Positions 1 to 10,370 of a stretch of DNA of 62,500 bases are shown one piece after another. Location of the stretch: positions 1-62,500 of the forward strand of contig CAJNDS010002430.1 of assembly GCA_905221605.1 (NCBI GenBank), in the 5' to 3' direction. Within the stretch, counting starts at the first letter, position 1. Every line of letters begins with the position of its first letter. Under the pieces are notes generated by a model. The model made no database searches. It was not told the DNA's origin and was given only the letters and a program-made list of their open reading frames with translations. The position numbers and the translations under genes were made by a program. Origin of the DNA: Symbiodinium natans. Lineage: Eukaryota > Sar > Dinophyceae > Suessiales > Symbiodiniaceae.

Positions 1-585
1 GAGAAGAAGGATTACAGCAACATGAAGGAGCAATACACCAACAAAACTGGTAAAGCGCAGCATTCTGGCCTGAATTCACTTCAGGCCTCGATGTGGAAGA
101 ATGTGCGATCTCAGGTTTATGCATGGGACGAACAGTGACTTCGCGAAGGCGCAACTTGCCAATCAACGGCTCAATTTCGCGTAATTCTGTTCTGAAACAT
201 GATGGTCTTCAAGGCTGCTCAGCCTTCCTTCACACGCTTTCGGGTGCCACAACTAGCTTTGCACCAGCTTTGCGCACCAATGGCCTTGGGGCGCGTTCCG
301 GGAGGCTATCGCTTCCGCTATGTCAGTTCCTGACGATGCCTTCTAAGAAGCGTGATTGTCCCTAGAGTTGTACATACGGTTGTCATCGAAGTCCCTCGAC
401 TACACCCTCCCGTAATATCCCGTACACCGTACTCTTTCTGCCATATTGCCTGCGAGTGGAGTATGTGGGCGGAGGGGCGAGGTGGTCCCGCGAAATATGC
501 GGGACTACTTCCATGGACCACAGTGCTTCTGGTCAGAGTCAACGATGATTCCATCGCTAAACAAAATGTGCGAGCCCAGAAAAAG

Positions 586-897
586 CATCCCCTCAGGTTG
601 TCAGGGGAGGGGCCTAGGGCGCCCATTTTAGACCCCTAACTGTGCTACTTCCCAGGGACTGGGCATAATCCGGGCAACCCATTTCAGACCTTTTGTTGGC
701 TATAAAGACTGCATCTGCAACATGGCTAAGACGACAGCCGGGCCCGAAGAGCGCGACACCGACGTTCAAGGCTCTAGGTTAGGTTAGGGGGGTCTGAAAT
801 GGCAAGCCGGGGTCTAAAATGCCTCTTTAAGACCCATTTCAGACCCCTGGTTCCCTGAAGGGTCACCATTTAAGACCCCCCGCAAACTGAGGGGATG
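586..897. mobile_element. MITE-like element, module 1 copy
   Basis: 312-bp insert with 11-bp perfect terminal inverted repeats (CATCCCCTCAG at the left, CTGAGGGGATG at the right) and a 6-bp target duplication AAAAAG (580-585 and 898-903). It has no coding capacity. Modules without it (for example around 58810-58830) show one uninterrupted AAAAAG at the same place, which is the empty site. Inside are about six copies of a GGGTCTRAAATG-like motif in both orientations and a 14-bp inverted repeat (789-802 with 834-847). I infer a non-autonomous DNA transposon; the superfamily is not assigned. Confidence 0.85.
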
Positions 898-1087
898 AAA
901 AAGCCCTGTAACCTGCAAGCTCTCAACCCTAAACCCGAAGCCCTCCGATGCCGTCTGACATGTCTGAACGGAAGTTGTGGACAAAAACGCTCGGGGCTTT
1001 GGGCTTTTGGGCCCCGGACCAGGCCTTGGGCCTTGTTCGAGTGCTTGGCGGGAATTTAACTTCGGAGCACTCCGTAGCACTCCGGGC

Positions 1088-1171
1088 CTTGGCTCCCTCA
1101 TCACCGATCTCGTTGTCCTGGAGGTAGATTGTGGAGACGCTGCCGTTCGTCTTGAGGGCCTCGGCTAAGGC
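1088..1171 (-). CDS. LRR exon C1 (one 28-residue ribonuclease-inhibitor-type repeat)
   Basis: The exon encodes exactly one leucine-rich repeat of the ribonuclease-inhibitor/NLR type, a protein-interaction unit. It starts with ALAEALKTNG and ends IGDEGAK. The frame V12-x-x-I15-x-L17-x-x-N20-x-I22-G23 fits the LxxLxLxxN beta-strand. Exposed residues 14/16/18/19/21 are T/Y/Q/D/E. On the minus strand the acceptor is CCGCAG before GCC and the donor is AAG before GCCCGG, a GC donor; both junctions are phase 0, so exons can be added or lost without shifting the frame. Module order implies that this is the most C-terminal of the visible copy C repeats. The host gene continues beyond the left edge; a ROC-COR-EEP sequel is inferred from copies A and B. 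Confidence 0.85.
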
Positions 1172-2050
1172 CTGCGGCGAGGGGATGGTGCAGGTCCGCA
1201 GCTGGCGGCTTTGGGGGAGCACGCGGGGCCGCCTTTATATCGGCTTGGGGCTGGCCAGGGGCTGTTGTATGGGGCTTCCGGACCCCAGCTATTCCGGGGA
1301 GCGATCTGCTGCTGCAATCAGAATTCCAAATCTACGCCATGCCCTTGCTACATCTGGTCACAAACCTGAAAAAGAATTCTACACTCGAAGGCAATACGTC
1401 GTCTTCGAAGATCAACTACAGTACGAAGTAGCAACGTTTAGCAGCACACATGAGAAGAAGGATTACAGCAACATGAAGGAGCAATACACCAACAAAACTG
1501 GTAAAGCGCAGCATTCTGGCCTGAATTCACTTCAGGCCTCGATGTGGAAGAATGTGCGATCTCAGGTTTATGCATGGGACGAACCGTGACATCGCGAAAG
1601 CGCAACTTGCCAATCAACGGGCTCAATTTCGCGTAATTCTGTTCTGAAACATGATGGTCTTCAAGGCTGCTCAGCCTTCCTTCACACGCTTTCGGGTGCC
1701 ACAACTAGCTTTGCACCAGCTTTGCGCACCAATGGCCTTGGGGCGCGTTCCGGGAGGCCATCGCTTCCGCTATGTCAGTTCCTGACGATGCCTTCTAAGA
1801 AGCGTGATTGTCCCGAGAGTTGTACATACGGTTGTCATCGAAGTCCCTCGACTACACCCTCCCGTAATATCCCGTACACCGTACTCTTTCTGCCATATTG
1901 ACCATATTGCCTGCGAGTGGAGTATGTGGGCGGAGGGGCGAGGTGGTCCCGCGAAATATGCGGGACTACTTCCATGGACCACAGTGCTTCTGGTCAGAGT
2001 CAACAGACGATGATTCCATCGCTAAACAAAATGTGCGAGCCCAGAAAAAG

Positions 2051-2368
2051 CATCCCCTCAGGTTGTCAGGGGAGGGGCCTAGGGCGCCCATTTTAGACCC
2101 CTAACTGACTTCCCAGGGACTGGGCATAATCCGGGCAACCCATTTCAGACCTTTTGTTGGCTATAAAGACTGCCTCTGCAACATGGCTAAGACAGCCGGG
2201 CCCGAAGAGCGCGATGGACACCGACGTTTAAGGCTCTAGGTTAGCTAGGTTAGGGGGTCTGAAATGGCAAGCCGGGGTCTAAAATGCCTCTTTAAGACCC
2301 ATTTCAGACCCCTGGTTCCCTGACCCTGAAGGGTCACCATTTAAGACCCCCCGCAAACTGAGGGGATG
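2051..2368. mobile_element. MITE-like element, module 2 copy
   Basis: 318 bp, same terminal inverted repeats and AAAAAG flanks as the module 1 copy. The internal inverted repeat pairs 2254-2267 with 2299-2312 around a loop that itself holds a smaller GGGTCT/AGACCC pair. Confidence 0.85.
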
Positions 2369-2585
2369 AAAAAGCCCTGTAACCTGCAAGCTCTCAACCC
2401 TAAACCCTGAGCTTAAACCCTGAAGCCTAAACCCGAAGCCCTCCGATGCCGTCTGACATGTCTGAACGGAAGTTGTGGACAAAAACGCTCGGGGCTTTGG
2501 GCTTTTGGGCCCCGGACCAGGCCTTGGGCCTTGTTCGAGTGCTTGGCGGGAATTTAACTTCGGAGCACTCCGTAGCACTCCGGGC

Positions 2586-2669
2586 CTTGGCTCCCTCATC
2601 ACCGATCTCGTTGATATTGAGGTAGATTGTGGAGACGCTGCCGTTCGTCTTGAGGGCCTCGGCTAAGGC
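2586..2669 (-). CDS. LRR exon C2
   Basis: 84-nt phase-0 exon with the same acceptor (GCAG before G) and GC donor as C1. It differs from C1 at only four of 84 bases, all within two adjacent codons that change Q18-D19 to N18-I19. Exposed residues 14/16/18/19/21 are T/Y/N/I/E. The invariant I15, L17, N20 and I22 keep identical codons. Confidence 0.85.
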
Positions 2670-3546
2670 CTGCGGCGAGGGGATGGTGCAGGTCCGCAGC
2701 TGGCGGCTTTGGGGGAGCACGCGGGGCCGCCTTTATATCGGCTTGGGGCTGGCCAGGGGCTGTTGTATGGGGCTTCCGGAACCCCCAGCTATTCCGGGGA
2801 GCGATCTGCTGCTGCAATCAGAATTCCAAATCTACGCCATGCCCTTGCTACATCTGGTCACAAACCTGAAAAAGAATTCTACACTCGAAGGCAATACGTC
2901 GTCTACGAAGATCAACTACAGTACGAAGTGCAACGTTTAGCAGCACACATGAGAAGAAGGATTACAGCAACATGAAGGAGCAATACACCAACAAAACTGG
3001 TAAAGCGCAGCATTCTGGCCTGAATTCACTTCAGGCCTCGATGTGGAAGAATGTGCGATCTCAGGCTTATGCATGGGACAAATCGTGACTTCGCGAAGGC
3101 GCAACTTGCCAATCAACGGGCTCAATTTCGCGTAATTCTGTTCTGAAACATGATGGTCTTCAAGATCTTCAAGGCTGCTCAGCCTTCCTTCACACGCTTT
3201 CGGGTGCCACAACTAGCTTTGCACCAGCTTTGCGCACCATGGCCTTGGGGCGCGTTCCGGGAGGCCATCGCTTCCGCTATGTCAGTTCCTGACGATGCCT
3301 TCTAAGAAGCGTGATTGTCCCTAGAGTTGTACATACGGTTGTCATCGAAGTCCCTCGACTACACCATCCCGTAATATCCCGTACACCGTACTCTTTCTGC
3401 CATATTGCCTGCGAGTGGAGTATGTGGGCGGAGGGGCGAGGTGGTCCCGCGAAATATGCGACTATTTCCATGGACCACAGTGCTTCTGGTCAGAGTCAAC
3501 AGACGATGATTCCATCGCTAAACAAAATGTGCGAGCCCAGAAAAAG

Positions 3547-3864
3547 CATCCCCTCAGGTTGTCAGGGGAGGGGCCTAGGGCGCCCATTTTAGACCCCTAA
3601 CTGACTTCCCAGGGACTGGGCATAATCCGGGCAACCCATTTCAGACCTTTTGTTGGCTATAAAGACTGCCTCTGCAACATGGCTAAGACAGCCGGGCCCG
3701 AAGAGCGCGATGGACACCGACGTTTAAGGCTCTAGGTTAGCTAGGTTAGGGGGTCTGAAATGGCAAGCCGGGGTCTAAAATGCCTCTTTAAGACCCATTT
3801 CAGACCCCTGGTTCCCTGACCCTGAAGGGTCACCATTTAAGACCCCCCGCAAACTGAGGGGATG
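3547..3864. mobile_element. MITE-like element, module 3 copy
   Basis: 318 bp, both terminal inverted repeats intact, AAAAAG on both sides. It is almost identical to the module 2 copy. Confidence 0.83.
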
Positions 3865-4079
3865 AAAAAGCCCTGTAACCTGCAAGCTCTCAACCCTAAA
3901 CCCTGAGCTTAAACCCTGAAGCCTAAACCCGAAGCCCTCCGATGCCGTCTGACATGTCTGAACGGAAGTTGTGGACAAAAACGCCCGGGGCTTTGGGCTT
4001 TTGGGCCCCGGACCAGGCCTTGGGCTTTGCGAGTGCTTGGCGGGAATTTAACTTCGGAGCACTCCGTAGCACTCCGGGC

Positions 4080-4163
4080 CTTGGCTCCCTCATCACCGAT
4101 CGGGTTGTTCTGAAGGTCGATACTGGTGACGGTGCCGTTCGTCTTGAGGGCCTCGGCTAAGGC
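4080..4163 (-). CDS. LRR exon C3
   Basis: 84-nt phase-0 LRR exon, same splice motifs as C1. Exposed residues 14/16/18/19/21 are S/D/Q/N/P; residues 11 and 13 are both T. The proline at position 21 is unique among the visible copies. Confidence 0.85.
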
Positions 4164-5036
4164 CTGTGGCGAGGGGATGGTGCAGGTCCGCAGCTGGCGG
4201 CTTTGGGGGAGCACGCGGGGCCGCCTTTATATCGGCTTGGGGCTGGCCAGGGGCTGTTGTATGGGGCTTCCGGAACCCCCAGCTATTCCGGGGAGCGATC
4301 TGCTGCTGCAATCAGAATTCCAAATCTACGCCATGCCCTTGCTACATCTGGTCACAAACCTGAAAAAGAATTCTACACTCGAAGGCAATACGTCGTCTAC
4401 GAAGCTCAACTACAGTACGAAGTAGCAACGTTTAGCAGCACACATGAGAAGAAGGATTACAGCAACATGAAGGAGCAATACACCAACAAAACTGGTAAAG
4501 CGCAGCATTCTGGCCTGAATTCACTTCAGGCCTCGATGTGGAAGAATGTGCGATCTCAGGCTTATGCATGGGACAAATCGTGACTTCGCGAAGGCGCAAC
4601 TTGCCAATCAACGGGCTCAATTTCGCGTAATTCTGTTCTGAAACATGATGGTCTTCAAGGCTGCTCAGCCTTCCTTCAACACGCTTTCGGGTGCCACAAC
4701 TAGCTTTGCACCAGCTTTGCGCACCAATTCCCTTGGGGCGCGTTCCGGGAGGCTATCGCTTCCGCTATGTCAGTTCCTGACGATGCCTTCTAAGAAGCGT
4801 GATCGTCCCTAGAGTTGTACATACGATTGTCATCGAAGTCCCTCGACTACACCATCCCGTAATATCCCGTACACCGTACTCTTTCTGCCATATTGCCTGC
4901 GAGTGGAGTATGTGGGCGGAGGGGCGAGGTGGTCCCGCGAAATATGCGGGACTATTTCCATGGACCACAGTGCTTCTGGTCAGAGTCAACAGACGATGAT
5001 TCCATCGCTAAACAAAATGTGCGAGCCCAGAAAAAG

Positions 5037-5364
5037 CATCCCCTCAGGTTGTCAGGGGAGGGGCCTAGGGCGCCCATTTTAGACCCCTAACTGACTTCCC
5101 AGGGACTGGGCATAATCCGGGCAACCCATTTCAGACCTTTTGTTGGCTAATGTTGGCTATAAAGACTGCATCTGCAACAAGGATAAGACGACAGCCGGGC
5201 CCGAAGAGCGCGACACCGACGTTCAAGGCTCTAGGTTAGCTAGGTTAGGGGGGTCTGAAATGGCAAGCCGGGGTCTAAAATGCCTCTTTAAGACCCATTT
5301 CAGACCCCTGGTTCCCTGACCCTGAAGGGTCACCATTTAAGACCCCCCGCAAACTGAGGGGATG
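5037..5364. mobile_element. MITE-like element, module 4 copy
   Basis: 328 bp, both terminal inverted repeats intact. It carries a short internal duplication (TGTTGGCTAATGTTGGCTA) near 5142-5160 that the other copies lack. Confidence 0.83.
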
Positions 5365-5578
5365 AAAAAGCCCTGTAACCTGCAAGCTCTCAACCCTAAA
5401 CCCTGAGCTTAAACCCTGAAGCCTAAACCCGAAGCCCTCCGATGCCGTCTGACATGTCTGAACGGAAGTTGTGGACAAAAACGCTCGGGGCTTTGGGCTT
5501 TTGGGCCCCGGACCAGGCCTTGGGCTTTGCGAGTGCTTGGCGGGATTTAACTTCGGAGCACTCCGTAGCACTCCGGGC

Positions 5579-5662
5579 CTTGGCTCCCTCAGCACCGATC
5601 TCGTTGCTATTGAGGTAGATTTCGGAGACGCTGCCGTTCGTCTTGAGGGCCTCGGCTAAGGC
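5579..5662 (-). CDS. LRR exon C4
   Basis: 84-nt phase-0 LRR exon, same splice motifs as C1. Exposed residues 14/16/18/19/21 are E/Y/N/S/E. Residue 24 is A instead of D, a change shared with C5-C7, which suggests a subgroup of modules. Confidence 0.85.
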
Positions 5663-6538
5663 CTGCGGCGAGGGGATGGTGCAGGTCCGCAGCTGGCGGC
5701 TTTGGGGGAGCACGCGGGGCCGCCTTTATATCGGCTTGGGGCTGGCCAGGGGCTGTTGTATGGGGCTTCCGGAACCCCCAGCTATTCCGGGGAGCGATCT
5801 GCTGCTGCAATCAGAATTCCAAATCTACGCCATGCCCTTGCTACATCTGGTCACAAACCTGAAAAAGAATTCTACACTCGAAGGCAATACGTCGTCTACG
5901 AAGATCAACTACAGTACGAAGTGCAACGTTTAGCAGCACACATGAGAAGAAGGATTACAGCAACATGAAGGAGCAATACACCAACAAAACTGGTAAAGCG
6001 CAGCATTCTGGCCTGAATTCACTTCAGGCCTCGATGTGGAAGAATGTGCGATCTCAGGTTTATGCATGGGACGAACCGTGACATCGCGAAGGCGCAACTT
6101 GCCAATCAACGGGCTCAATTTCGCGTAATTCTGTTCTGAAACATGATGGTCTTCAAGGCTGCTCAGCCTTCCTTCACACGCTTTCGGGTGCCACAACTAG
6201 CTTTGCACCAGCTTTGCGCACCAATGGCCTTGGGGCGCGTTCCGGGAGGCCATCGCTTCCGCTATGTCAGTTCCTGACGATGCCTTCTAAGAAGCGTGAT
6301 TGTCCCGAGAGTTGTACATACGGTTGTCATCGAAGTCCCTCGACTACACCCTCCCGTAATATCCCGTACACCGTACTCTTTCTGCCATATTGACCATATT
6401 GCCTGCGAGTGGAGTATGTGGGCGGAGGGGCGAGGTGGTCCCGCGAAATATGCGGGACTACTTCCATGGACCACAGTGCTTCTGGTCAGAGTCAACGATG
6501 ATTCCATCGCTAAACAAAATGCGCGAGCCCAGAAACAG

Positions 6539-6828
6539 CATCCCCTCAGGTTGTCAGGGGGCCTAGGGCGCCCATTTTAGACCCCTAACTGTGCTACTTC
6601 CCACAGACTGGGCATAATCCGGGCCCATTTCAGACCTTTTGTTGGCTATAAAGACTGCATCTGCAACATGGCTAAGACAGCCGGGCTCGAAGAGCGCGAC
6701 ACCGACGTTCAAGGCTCTAGGTTAGGGGGGTCTGAAATGGCAAGCCGGAATCTAAAATGCCTCTTTAAGACCCATTTCAGACCCCTGGTTCCCTGAAGGG
6801 TCATTTAAGACCCCCCGCAAACTGAGGG
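6539..6828. mobile_element. MITE-like element, module 5 copy (right end damaged)
   Basis: The left inverted repeat is intact but the right one lacks its last four bases. An internal deletion removes part of the TCACCATTTAAG segment. The left flank reads AAACAG instead of AAAAAG. Confidence 0.8.
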
Positions 6829-7018
6829 AAAAAGCCCTGTAACCTGCAAGCTCTCAACCCTAAACCCGAAGCCCTCCGATGCCGTCTGACATGTCTGAAC
6901 GGAAGTTGTGGACAAAAACGCTCGGGGCTTGGGGCTTTTGGGCCCCGGACCAGGCCTTGGGCCTTGTTCGAGTGCTTGGCGGGAATTTAACTTCGGAGCA
7001 CTCCGTAGCACTCCGGGC

Positions 7019-7102
7019 CTTGGCTCCCTCAGCACCGATCTCGTTGCCAGCGAGGTAGATTGTGGAGACGCTGCCGTTCGTCTTGAGGGCCTCGGCTAAG
7101 GC
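7019..7102 (-). CDS. LRR exon C5
   Basis: 84-nt phase-0 LRR exon, same splice motifs as C1. Exposed residues 14/16/18/19/21 are T/Y/A/G/E. Its intron is almost identical to that of C6, although the two exons differ at all five exposed positions. Confidence 0.85.
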
Positions 7103-7979
7103 CTGCGGCGAGGGGATGGTGCAGGTCCGCAGCTGGCGGCTTTGGGGGAGCACGCGGGGCCGCCTTTATATCGGCTTGGGGCTGGCCAGGGGCTGTTGTA
7201 TGGGGCTTCCGGAACCCCCAGCTATTCCGGGGAGCGATCTGCTGCTGCAATCAGAATTCCAAATCTACGCCATGCCCTTGCTACATCTGGTCACAAACCT
7301 GAAAAAGAATTCTACACTCGAAGGCAATACGTCGTCTACGAAGCTCAACTACAGTACGAAGTAGCAACGTTTAGCAGCACACATGAGAAGAAGGATTACA
7401 GCAACATGAAGGAGCAATACACCAACAAAACTGGTAAAGCGCAGCATTCTGGCCTGAATTCACTTCAGGCCTCGATGTGGAAGAATGTGCGATCTCAGGT
7501 TTATGCATGGGACGAACCGTGACATCGCGAAGGCGCAACTTGCCAATCAACGGGCTTAATTTCGCGTAATTCTGTTCTGAAACATGATGGTCTTCAAGGC
7601 TGCTCAGCCTTCCTTCACACGCTTTCGGGTGCCACAACTAGCTTTGCACCAGCTTTGCGCACCAATGGCCTTGGGGCGCGTTCCGGGAGGCCATCGCTTC
7701 CGCTATGTCAGTTCCTGACGATGCCTTCTAAGAAGCGTGATTGTCCCGAGAGTTGTACATACGGTTGTCATCGAAGTCCCTCGACTACACCCTCCCGTAA
7801 TATCCCGTACACCGTACTCTTTCTGCCATATTGACCATATTGCCTGCGAGTGGAGTATGTGGGCGGAGGGGCGAGGTGGTCCCGCGAAATATGCGGGACT
7901 ACTTCCATGGACCACAGTGCTTCTGGTCAGAGTCAACGATGATTCCATCGCTAAACAAAATGCGCGAGCCCAGAAACAG

Positions 7980-8273
7980 CATCCCCTCAGGTTGTCAGGG
8001 GGCCTAGGGCGCCCATTTTAGACCCCTAACTGTGCTACTTCCCACAGACTGGGCATAATCCGGGCCCATTTCAGACCTTTTGTTGGCTATAAAGACTGCA
8101 TCTGCAACATGGCTAAGACAGCCGGGCTCGAAGAGCGCGACACCGACGTTCAAGGCTCTAGGTTAGGGGGGTCTGAAATGGCAAGCCGGAATCTAAAATG
8201 CCTCTTTAAGACCCATTTCAGACCCCTGGTTCCCTGAAGGGTCATTTAAGACCCCCCGCAAACTGAGGGGATG
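7980..8273. mobile_element. MITE-like element, module 6 copy
   Basis: 294 bp. It shares the internal deletion and the AAACAG left flank with the module 5 copy but has an intact right inverted repeat. The two therefore share a recent ancestor, and the module 5 end loss came later. Confidence 0.8.
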
Positions 8274-8463
8274 AAAAAGCCCTGTAACCTGCAAGCTCTC
8301 AACCCTAAACCCGAAGCCCTCCGATGCCGTCTGACATGTCTGAACGGAAGTTGTGGACAAAAACGCTCGGGGCTTTGGGCTTTTGGGCCCCGGACCAGGC
8401 CTTGGGCCTTGTTCGAGTGCTTGGCGGGAGTTTAACTTCGGAGCACTCCGTAGCACTCCGGGC

Positions 8464-8547
8464 CTTGGCTCCCTCAGCACCGATCTTGTTGCTATCGAGG
8501 TCGATACGGGTGACGCTGCCGTTCGTCTTGAGGGCCTCGGCTAAGGC
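8464..8547 (-). CDS. LRR exon C6
   Basis: 84-nt phase-0 LRR exon, same splice motifs as C1. Exposed residues 14/16/18/19/21 are R/D/D/S/K. Confidence 0.85.
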
Positions 8548-9623
8548 CTGCGGCGAGGGGATGGTGCAGGTCCGCAGCTGGCGGCTTTGGGGGAGCACGC
8601 GGGGCCGCCTTTATATCGGCTTGGGGCTGGCCAGGGGCTGTTGTATGGGGCTTCCGGAACCCCCAGCTATTCCGGGGAGCGATCTGCTGCTGCAATCAGA
8701 ATTCCAAATCTACGCCATGCCCTTGCTACATCTGGTCACAAACCTGAAAAAGAATTCTACACTCGAAGGCAATACGTCGTCTACGAAGATCAACTACAGT
8801 ACGAAGTGCAACGTTTAGCAGCACACATGAGAAGAAGGATTACAGCAACATGAAGGAGCAATACACCAACAAAACTGGTAAAGCGCAGCATTCTGGCCTG
8901 AATTCACTTCAGGCCTCGATGTGGAAGAATGTGCGATCTCAGGCTTATGCATGGGACAAATCGTGACTTCGCGAAGGCGCAACTTGCCAATCAACGGGCT
9001 CAATTTCGCGTAATTCTGTTCTGAAACATGATGGTCTTCAAGGCTGCTCAGCCTTCCTTCACACGCTTTCGGGTGCCACAACTAGCTTTGCACCAGCTGT
9101 GCGCACCAATGGCCTTGGGGCGCGTTCCGGGAGGCCATCGCTTCCGCTATGTCAGTTCCTGACGATGCCTTCTAAGAAGTGTGATGGTCCCTAGAGTTGT
9201 ACATACGACTGTCATCGAAGTCCCTCGACTACACCCTCCCGTAATATCCCGTACACCGTACTCTTTCTGCCATATTGCCTGCGAGTGGAGTATGTGGGCG
9301 GAGGGGCGAGGTGGTCCCGCGAAATATGCGGGACTATTTCCATGGACCACAGTGCTTCTGGTCCGAGCCCACAGACGATGATTCCATCGCTAAACAAAAT
9401 GCGCGAGCCCAGAAAAGCACTGTAAACCTGCAAACTCTCAACCCTAAACCCTGAGCCTAAACCCTGAAGCCTAAACCCGAAGCCCACCGACGCCGTCTGA
9501 CATGTTTGAAAGGAAGTTGTGGAAAAACGCTCGGGGCTGGGGCTTTTGGGCCCCGGACCAGGCCTTGGGCTTTGCGAGTGCTTGGAGGGACTTAGCTTCG
9601 GAGCCCTCCGCAGCACTCCGGGC

Positions 9624-9707
9624 CTTGGCTCCCTCAGCACCGATCTGGTTGTAACTGAGGACGATAAGGGTGACGCTGCCGTTCGTCTTGAGGGCCTCGG
9701 CTAAGGC
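9624..9707 (-). CDS. LRR exon C7
   Basis: 84-nt phase-0 LRR exon, acceptor GCAG before G and GC donor. Exposed residues 14/16/18/19/21 are L/V/S/Y/Q. The module lacks the MITE insert, so it may represent the state before the insert spread through the array by duplication. Upstream (higher coordinates) the intron is replaced by a different degenerate repeat and then by the copia element. Confidence 0.83.
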
Positions 9708-9729
9708 CTGCGGCGAGGGGATGGTGCAG

Positions 9730-10370
9730 GTCTTGCCCCGAACCGAGCGCGGAGAAAAACAAGCTTCTTTTCGCGAGCGAAATGACATGGAGAGTTTGCT
9801 TGTGAGACAAACATACAACGCGCACATGCTGAGATCTGTGCGCTGGAAGCACACACACACACAAGCTTGATGAGACACAAGATACCCCTGTGGCGAGACT
9901 TGTGCGCTAGCACGTAGAAGCTTGAGATACAGGAGACATGTTGATGGCCGCACGGGCAAAAATGGGGAAGCAGCGAGATGACATTAAGAATTTGTTCGCG
10001 AGACCAGATACCCACGTGCCGAGATTGTTTCGCCAGAAGCCATACAAGCTTGGGATACAAGAGACATCTCGGCTGTTGCACGGTAAGTTTACGTGCTGCG
10101 CCCCGAAACCAGCACGGAGAAAAACAGGTTTTTTCTGCAAATGTTTGACATGCCAAATCTCCGTGCCCAGATTTGTGCGCCAGACGCTCGCACAAGCTTG
10201 AGACACAAAATTTACCGCACTTGCCCCGAACCTAGCATGGAAAGATAGTCTTTTCTCCGCACTTGAGGTGACGCTGAGACTTTTGTTGGCAAGACAAGAC
10301 ACCCACGATCACCCACGTGCCGAGAGCTGTGTGCCAGAAGCAAACCTGCGGCTGTTGCAGGCTGGAAGCA
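9730..10370. repeat. Degenerate minisatellite-like region
   Basis: Loosely repeated units of roughly 100-150 bases share the motifs GTGCGCCAGAAG, ACAAGCTTGAGATACAAGAG and CCCCGAACCNAGC...GGAGAAAAAC. It lies where the LRR intron similarity stops, beside module 7. Open frames here have no recognisable protein features. Confidence 0.55.

Larger units (their letters stand above)
1..9730 (-). repeat. Tandem array of seven LRR-exon modules (copy C)
   Basis: Seven modules follow one another, each carrying one 84-nt LRR exon on the minus strand inside a long intron. Exon starts are spaced 1498, 1494, 1499, 1440, 1445 and 1160 bases apart. Apart from small indels the intron sequence is nearly the same in all modules; modules 5 and 6 (exons at 7019 and 8464) differ at about two positions over some 270 bases flanking the exon. 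Each intron holds degenerate CCCTAAA-type repeats, and modules 1-6 hold a MITE-like insert. Module 7 lacks that insert and its intron is replaced to the right by unrelated sequence from about 9730. Short open frames that recur once per module fall inside the intron and are not annotated as genes. Confidence 0.9.

Noticed and set aside
1438-1704. An 88-codon minus-strand frame (MWHPKACEGRLSS...) that recurs in nearly every LRR module
   Set aside because: It lies inside the intron, is conserved no better than the surrounding intron, and is broken or shifted in several modules. It has no domain signature. Other per-module frames were rejected for the same reason.
1088-9707. A diversity-generating retroelement as the source of LRR variation
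   Set aside because: The variable codons show no bias toward changes at adenines on either strand, no template repeat with matching invariant copy was seen, and the RT genes here are ordinary copia fragments. Selection or another process fits better.
1-9730. A CRISPR-like array, given regular repeats with variable parts
   Set aside because: The period is about 1.4 kb, the variable part is coding LRR, and the setting is eukaryotic.
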